DNA from: Synergistaceae bacterium
GTDB taxonomy: Bacteria; Synergistota; Synergistia; Synergistales; Aminobacteriaceae
Assembly: GCA_018436725.1 (NCBI GenBank)
Contig: JAHDKT010000022.1
Coordinates: 100,282-164,281 of the forward strand
Length of the DNA: 64,000 bases
Direction of reading: 5' to 3'
The notes below the pieces were generated by a model. The model did no database searches and was not told the DNA's origin. It worked only from the letters and a program-made list of their open reading frames with translations. A program made the position numbers and the translations under genes. Positions 60,836 to 64,000 of the stretch are shown piece by piece; position 1 is the stretch's first letter, and each line of letters opens with the position of its first letter.

Positions 60836-61993
60836 TCAGAATGTCGACGTCAGCTTGTAGATGCCGAACTCCATGTGTTTCAGCGCTTCCGCCTTGGTCA
60901 GCTTGCCGTCGCAGACCTTGAGGATCTCCGCGAAGACCCGTTCGCCGACTTCGGGAATGGATTCGACGCCGTCGATGATGGTCCCCGCGTTGATATCGAT
61001 GTTCTCCTCCATCATGACGTAGGTCTTCGGGTTGCCCGTGATCTTGATGACCGGAGCGAGAGGAAAGCCGGTCGGCGACCCTCTCCCCGTCGTGAAGATC
61101 ACGATCTGCGCGCCCCCCGCGACCATGCCGGTGATGGATTCGATATCCTGCCCCGGCGTGTCCATGACGTAGAGGCCATTGCCCGGCGCTCTCTCGCCAT
61201 AGTCAAGAACGCCTTCGAGAGGGCTGGCGCCCCCCTTGTAAATACAGCCGAGCGATTTCTCTTCGATGGTGGTGAGCCCTCCCTGGATATTGCCGGGCGT
61301 GGGCTGGCTCCCCCGCATGTCGACGCCCATCGCGTTCGCCTTCGCCTCGCAGGCGCGAACGATCTCGAAGAGCTTGTCCGCCACTTCCTTCGATACGGCC
61401 CTACGTGCGAGAACGTGCTCCGCGCCGATGAGTTCCGTCGTCTCCGAGAGGATGGACGTCCCGCCGAGGCCGATCAGCTTGTCGGACACGTAGCCGTGCA
61501 CCGGGTTCGCCGCAAGGCCCGACGTCGTGTCCGAACCGCCGCATTCGAGAGCGAGCACGAGGTTCGAAATATCCGCCTCCTCGCGGGTCATCATCGCGAC
61601 CTCCTGGCTGATCGCGCGGGCTATCCTGAGCCCCTGCTCCTGCGCCTTGAGCGTGCCGCCGCACTTCTGGATGACCAGCGACTCCACCCGCTTTCCCGAC
61701 TTCGCGATTTCTTCGTGAAGACGTTCCGCCTGCACGCTTTCGCACCCCAGGCCGATCACCAGCACGGCCGCGACGTTCGGGTTCGTCCCCAGTCCTGCGA
61801 GGGTTCTTGCGGTGATCTCAAGATCGGGGCCTATCTGTGCGCACCCGTGCTGGTTGGGAAGCGCGATCGCTCCCTCCACCTGCTCCGCTATTCGGGCCGC
61901 GACCGTCGAGGCGCACACCGACGCGGGGATAACGGCGATGTGGTTCCGTATACCCACGCGTCCGTCGGGACGGACATACCCTCTGAACTTCAT
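60836..61993 (-). CDS. UxaA family hydrolyase, large (C-terminal) subunit
   Basis: A 385-residue large fragment of the altronate/galactarate dehydratase family. It shows YVRPDGRVGIRNHIAVIPAS, ALPNQHGCAQIG, LALECGGSDTTSGLAANP and FTTGRGSPTGFPLAPVIKI. Its start overlaps the stop of the SAF-domain subunit (ATGA). These enzymes remove water from sugar acids to give 2-keto-3-deoxy acids and need Fe2+ or another metal. In E. coli UxaA both parts are in one chain; here they are split. The exact substrate is not evident; altronate-like acids are likely. Confidence 0.93.
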   Translation of the reverse strand: MKFRGYVRPDGRVGIRNHIAVIPASVCASTVAARIAEQVEGAIALPNQHGCAQIGPDLEITARTLAGLGTNPNVAAVLVIGLGCESVQAERLHEEIAKSGKRVESLVIQKCGGTLKAQEQGLRIARAISQEVAMMTREEADISNLVLALECGGSDTTSGLAANPVHGYVSDKLIGLGGTSILSETTELIGAEHVLARRAVSKEVADKLFEIVRACEAKANAMGVDMRGSQPTPGNIQGGLTTIEEKSLGCIYKGGASPLEGVLDYGERAPGNGLYVMDTPGQDIESITGMVAGGAQIVIFTTGRGSPTGFPLAPVIKITGNPKTYVMMEENIDINAGTIIDGVESIPEVGERVFAEILKVCDGKLTKAEALKHMEFGIYKLTSTF

Positions 61994-62316
61994 GATGCGG
62001 CGCCCCCTTTCGCGGATGTCTTTCCCGAGGCGAGATCCCCCCGCCCGCGGAGGCTTTCGAGATTATGCACATGGACGTGCGCCCCGACCGCTATGGACAC
62101 GGTCGCTCGGCCGATCACTTCGCCGTACTTCAGCACGTCGCCTCCCTCGGGGATAGCGACGAGCGCGAACTTGTGGCCGAAGGGTATGGCGTCGACCACT
62201 TTCATCGTCTCCATGCATCCGTTGCGCTCGAAGGAAACCTCGTCCCCGGCGCACAAATCCATCAGCGCGGTGGCGACGCTGTCTCCTCCGTGTGTCATGA
62301 GCGCTCCACGTTTCAA
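61990..62316 (-). CDS. UxaA family hydrolyase, small SAF-domain subunit
   Basis: A 108-residue SAF-domain protein matching the N-terminus of UxaA/GarD. It shows GDSVATALMDLCAGDEV, AIPFGHKFALVAIPEGGDVLKYGEVIG and VHVHNLES, the last being a family signature with likely metal-site His. The start is a TTG at 62316 behind GGGGGGAG; an ATG at 62298 is possible but cuts the conserved N-terminus. It works with the large subunit encoded next. Confidence 0.92.
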   Translation of the reverse strand: MKRGALMTHGGDSVATALMDLCAGDEVSFERNGCMETMKVVDAIPFGHKFALVAIPEGGDVLKYGEVIGRATVSIAVGAHVHVHNLESLRGRGDLASGKTSAKGGAAS

Positions 62317-62335
62317 GGCTCTCCCCCCTCTCCTT

Positions 62336-63682
62336 TCAGATTACGAACATCGTCTCGTCGCTCCCGGACTCTCCATTCTCCCGCGTTCGCCCCTCTCCTC
62401 GCGAAGCTACCGCATCGACGATAACGGCCACCCCGTCCGGAATGACGGTGATCGACGCGTCCTGTTTGCCCAGGATGCGCTCCGCCAGCGTCAGCGCCTC
62501 TTCCAGAGACGGGGCCCACCGCATGTTGAGATGCTCCACCATCTCTTTCGGCGCCGACGTCACCATGATCACCGTAAAATTCATCAACACCCTGGCGAAT
62601 ATCTGGATCTGCCACTGGTCGGGCTCCGTCTGATCGCGTCCTCTGGCCATGATCATGTCCATGATACCTTCGGGCGTCGGGATCGTCTCGAACGTACGGT
62701 AGAAGGCCTCGCCGCCGTGGCCGTCGCTGCATTCCGCGGCGACGATGATGACGCCCCCCTTGGTGCAGGACGCCTCTCCGGCGGTCATGCTCTTTACGGC
62801 CTGATAGAGGTTCTGGTCGAGAGGATACCCCGCGTTGCTCGTGATCACGATATCGGCGGGAACGGCCTCGACCCTGCCGTACCTGCCGACGAATTCGCAC
62901 CCCTTCTCGTGCGCCGCTTCCATGTCGCCGCTGAAGGCGGCCACGATATGCTTTTCCGAATCGATGACGACGTTGCAGACAAAGGCAAGCCCCGTCGTGC
63001 GCGCGGCGAAGACCATGTCGGCGTGGATGGGGTTCCCCCCGAGAATGCCCGTCCGCGCCCTGTCGTGCGCGATGAACTCCGCGCAGTGATTCGCCATGAC
63101 CGTCTTGTAGCTCGCCACGCCGGGAAGGACGCTCTTCCTGCCTCCGGAGAAACCAGCGAAAAAGTGCGGCTCGATGAAGCCCTCGGCCACGAGGAGATCC
63201 GCCTCGACGGCGAGTCTGCTCAGGATCATCTCGCCGCCGGAGGGCAGCGTCCCCAGATGGACGAGAGCGGCGTCGTCGTGGCTGTCGTGGACGACGATGC
63301 GCTCGTTCTTTACGATCTCGGAACCGTACTTCTTCAGGAGTTCTTCGGGGGTAGTGGCGCGATGGCCTCCGGTCGATACCAGGATGGTGATTTCCGCCTC
63401 GGGGTTTCCCGCCCGCACCTCTTCGAGGAGCAGGGGCATTATGATGGCGCTCGGGACCGGACGGGTATGGTCGCTGGAGATGATGACCACTTTTTTCTTC
63501 CCCTTCGCGAGTTCGCGCAGAGGGGCCGAACCGATGGGATTGTCGAGCGATCTTCTGACGATCTCACGCTCGGGCGCGTCGGCCTTCAGCTCGTGAAGGC
63601 TCGAAACGAGGACGGCTTTCAGCCGTCCGTCAGGAATGTCGCAGGAAAGCGCCGATGTTCCGTAGGGAATGGACACTCTCAT
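62336..63682 (-). CDS. larA: LarA family nickel-dependent 2-hydroxyacid racemase/epimerase
   Basis: A 448-residue LarA homologue. By position the catalytic set of Lactobacillus LarA is kept: His107 (STGGHRATT), His173 (EPHFFAGFSG), Lys183 (GGRKSVLPG), which would bind the nickel-pincer cofactor, and His199 (MANHCAEF). DHTRPVPSAI at 71-80 is another family motif. LarA interconverts lactate enantiomers, but many homologues act on other 2-hydroxyacids, including sugar acids. As first gene of a sugar-acid operon it may epimerise C2 of an aldonic or tetronic acid. Cofactor genes larB, larC and larE are not in the window. Confidence 0.9.
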   Translation of the reverse strand: MRVSIPYGTSALSCDIPDGRLKAVLVSSLHELKADAPEREIVRRSLDNPIGSAPLRELAKGKKKVVIISSDHTRPVPSAIIMPLLLEEVRAGNPEAEITILVSTGGHRATTPEELLKKYGSEIVKNERIVVHDSHDDAALVHLGTLPSGGEMILSRLAVEADLLVAEGFIEPHFFAGFSGGRKSVLPGVASYKTVMANHCAEFIAHDRARTGILGGNPIHADMVFAARTTGLAFVCNVVIDSEKHIVAAFSGDMEAAHEKGCEFVGRYGRVEAVPADIVITSNAGYPLDQNLYQAVKSMTAGEASCTKGGVIIVAAECSDGHGGEAFYRTFETIPTPEGIMDMIMARGRDQTEPDQWQIQIFARVLMNFTVIMVTSAPKEMVEHLNMRWAPSLEEALTLAERILGKQDASITVIPDGVAVIVDAVASRGEGRTRENGESGSDETMFVI

Positions 63683-63786
63683 ATTCTCCCGCCTCCTTGG
63701 CAATAGTCTGTGTGGCTGCTGCAAAGGAATTCGTGAAAACTCCGGTACATAGTATCGCGGCAAACGAACGAGAGGTCAAGAACAAA

Positions 63787-63815
63787 CGTGTCAAATATAT
63801 CGCATGAGCGACACG
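63787..63815. promoter_or_regulatory. dyad CGTGTC-N17-GACACG upstream of larA
   Basis: A perfect 6+6 inverted repeat in the 264-nt AT-rich gap between larA and the insertion sequence, about 105-135 nt before larA. TTGACC and TACTAT (19-nt spacing) lie nearby on the minus strand as a possible promoter. It may be the operator of the sugar-acid operon. Confidence 0.35.
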
Positions 63816-63870
63816 CTATTTATATGAAATTTCACTCTTGTCCAAAATAGGTTTTGAGAAAAATTAAAAA

Positions 63871-63939
63871 GCCCCCGGTGTTTTTGAGATATCATTGATT
63901 CACCACAAAGCAACAAGATCTCAAATCCACCAAGGGGGC
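63871..63939. other. long imperfect hairpin at the insertion sequence left end
   Basis: GCCCCC-GGTG-TT-TTTGAGAT (63871-63890) pairs with ATCTCAAA-TC-CACC-AA-GGGGGC (63918-63939): 18 bp with one bulge and a small internal loop. On the plus strand it buries AAGGGGG, the ribosome site of the transposase gene. On the minus strand it is followed by TTTTTAATTTTT and acts as a terminator toward larA. Confidence 0.75.
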
Positions 63940-63946
63940 GAATCAT

Positions 63947-64000
63947 ATGGTAAAGCTTTCGAGTCTGTTCGGTCAAATACTTTCGGAGATCTTTTCCGCC
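63947..64000 (+). mobile_element. IS4-type transposase gene (5' end only)
   Basis: The reading frame opens ATG at 63947 after AAGGGGGCGAATCAT and gives MVKLSSLFGQILSEIFSA before the window ends. This pattern (S-L-F-x-Q-I-L-S) is typical of IS4-family transposase N-termini. Too little is visible to name the element, its terminal repeat or target duplication. The hairpin just upstream fits the usual protection of transposases from outside transcription. Confidence 0.6.

Noticed and set aside
60422..63706. A 1094-codon open frame on the plus strand across the sugar-acid genes
   Set aside because: It lies antisense to kdgT, uxaA and larA, whose proteins match known families. Its own product is Arg/His/Asp-rich with no domain, as expected from a GC-rich shadow frame.
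63791..63976. A 61-codon minus-strand frame at the right end
   Set aside because: It crosses the hairpin of the insertion sequence and has no ribosome site or similarity.
1..64000. CRISPR arrays, rRNA genes or prophage
   Set aside because: No regularly spaced repeats, rRNA-like sequence or phage structural genes were seen; the only mobile element is the transposase start at the right edge.

Overview
The window reads as a GC-rich chromosomal segment of an anaerobic, amino-acid-fermenting, flagellated bacterium, most likely of the phylum Synergistota. This is inferred from the combination of indolepyruvate:ferredoxin oxidoreductase, CodY, a Firmicutes-like order of housekeeping and flagellar genes, two FlgE paralogues, a tripartite tricarboxylate transporter, and sugar-acid catabolic genes of anaerobes. 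No rRNA genes or CRISPR arrays are visible. The coding potential on the strand opposite the real genes is a shadow of high-GC codon usage.

Region 1 (1-18063, minus strand) is a flagellar biosynthesis run. In transcription order it is flgB, flgC, (terminator and probable promoter), fliE, F, G, H, I, J, a lytic transglycosylase, a MotE-like gene, fliK, flgD, flgE copy 2, (terminator), flgE copy 1, flbD, motA, motB, fliL and fliM (cut by the window edge). Upstream on the same strand (18190-32586) lies a nearly gap-free information-processing and competence run: lepB, rbgA, rnhB, a FliK-like gene, an FlhB C-domain gene, yraN, comM, dprA, a small Smg-like gene, topA, trmFO, xerC, hslV, hslU, codY. 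From memory, the backbone (rbgA-rnhB-ylqG-ylqH ... smf-topA-gid-codV-clpQ-clpY-codY-flgB...) matches the Bacillus subtilis order closely, so this is an old conserved neighbourhood linking division, proteolysis, nutrient sensing and motility.

Region 2 (32729-37765) holds an orphan pseudopilin, iorAB with a 4HBT thioesterase (aromatic amino acid degradation), a CoA-binding protein, tRNA-Ser(UGA) with a textbook promoter, and a fumarylacetoacetate-hydrolase-family enzyme. Region 3 (38063-44936, plus strand) holds phoU, tctCBA, and two tandem near-identical mgtE genes behind a structured leader that contains an intrinsic terminator. Region 4 (44942-56143) holds a PfoR-like EIIC membrane protein and a NiaR-like 3H-domain repressor with tandem operator-like dyads, two hybrid histidine kinases, a YjbQ/S9-peptidase pair, a GNAT-nitrilase fusion, and a PAS-PAS protein with a degenerate GGDEF domain.

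Region 5 (56214-63682, minus strand) is a seven-gene sugar-acid operon: larA-type nickel racemase/epimerase, split UxaA-type dehydratase, KdgT permease, PdxA2 dehydrogenase, DUF1537 four-carbon acid-sugar kinase and glycerate 2-kinase. The gene set suggests uptake of aldonic or tetronic acids and their conversion to DHAP and phosphoglycerate, with LarA possibly acting as a C2-epimerase. This is the best candidate here for an undescribed pathway. The right edge is the start of an IS4-type transposase behind a long hairpin that would hide its ribosome binding site.
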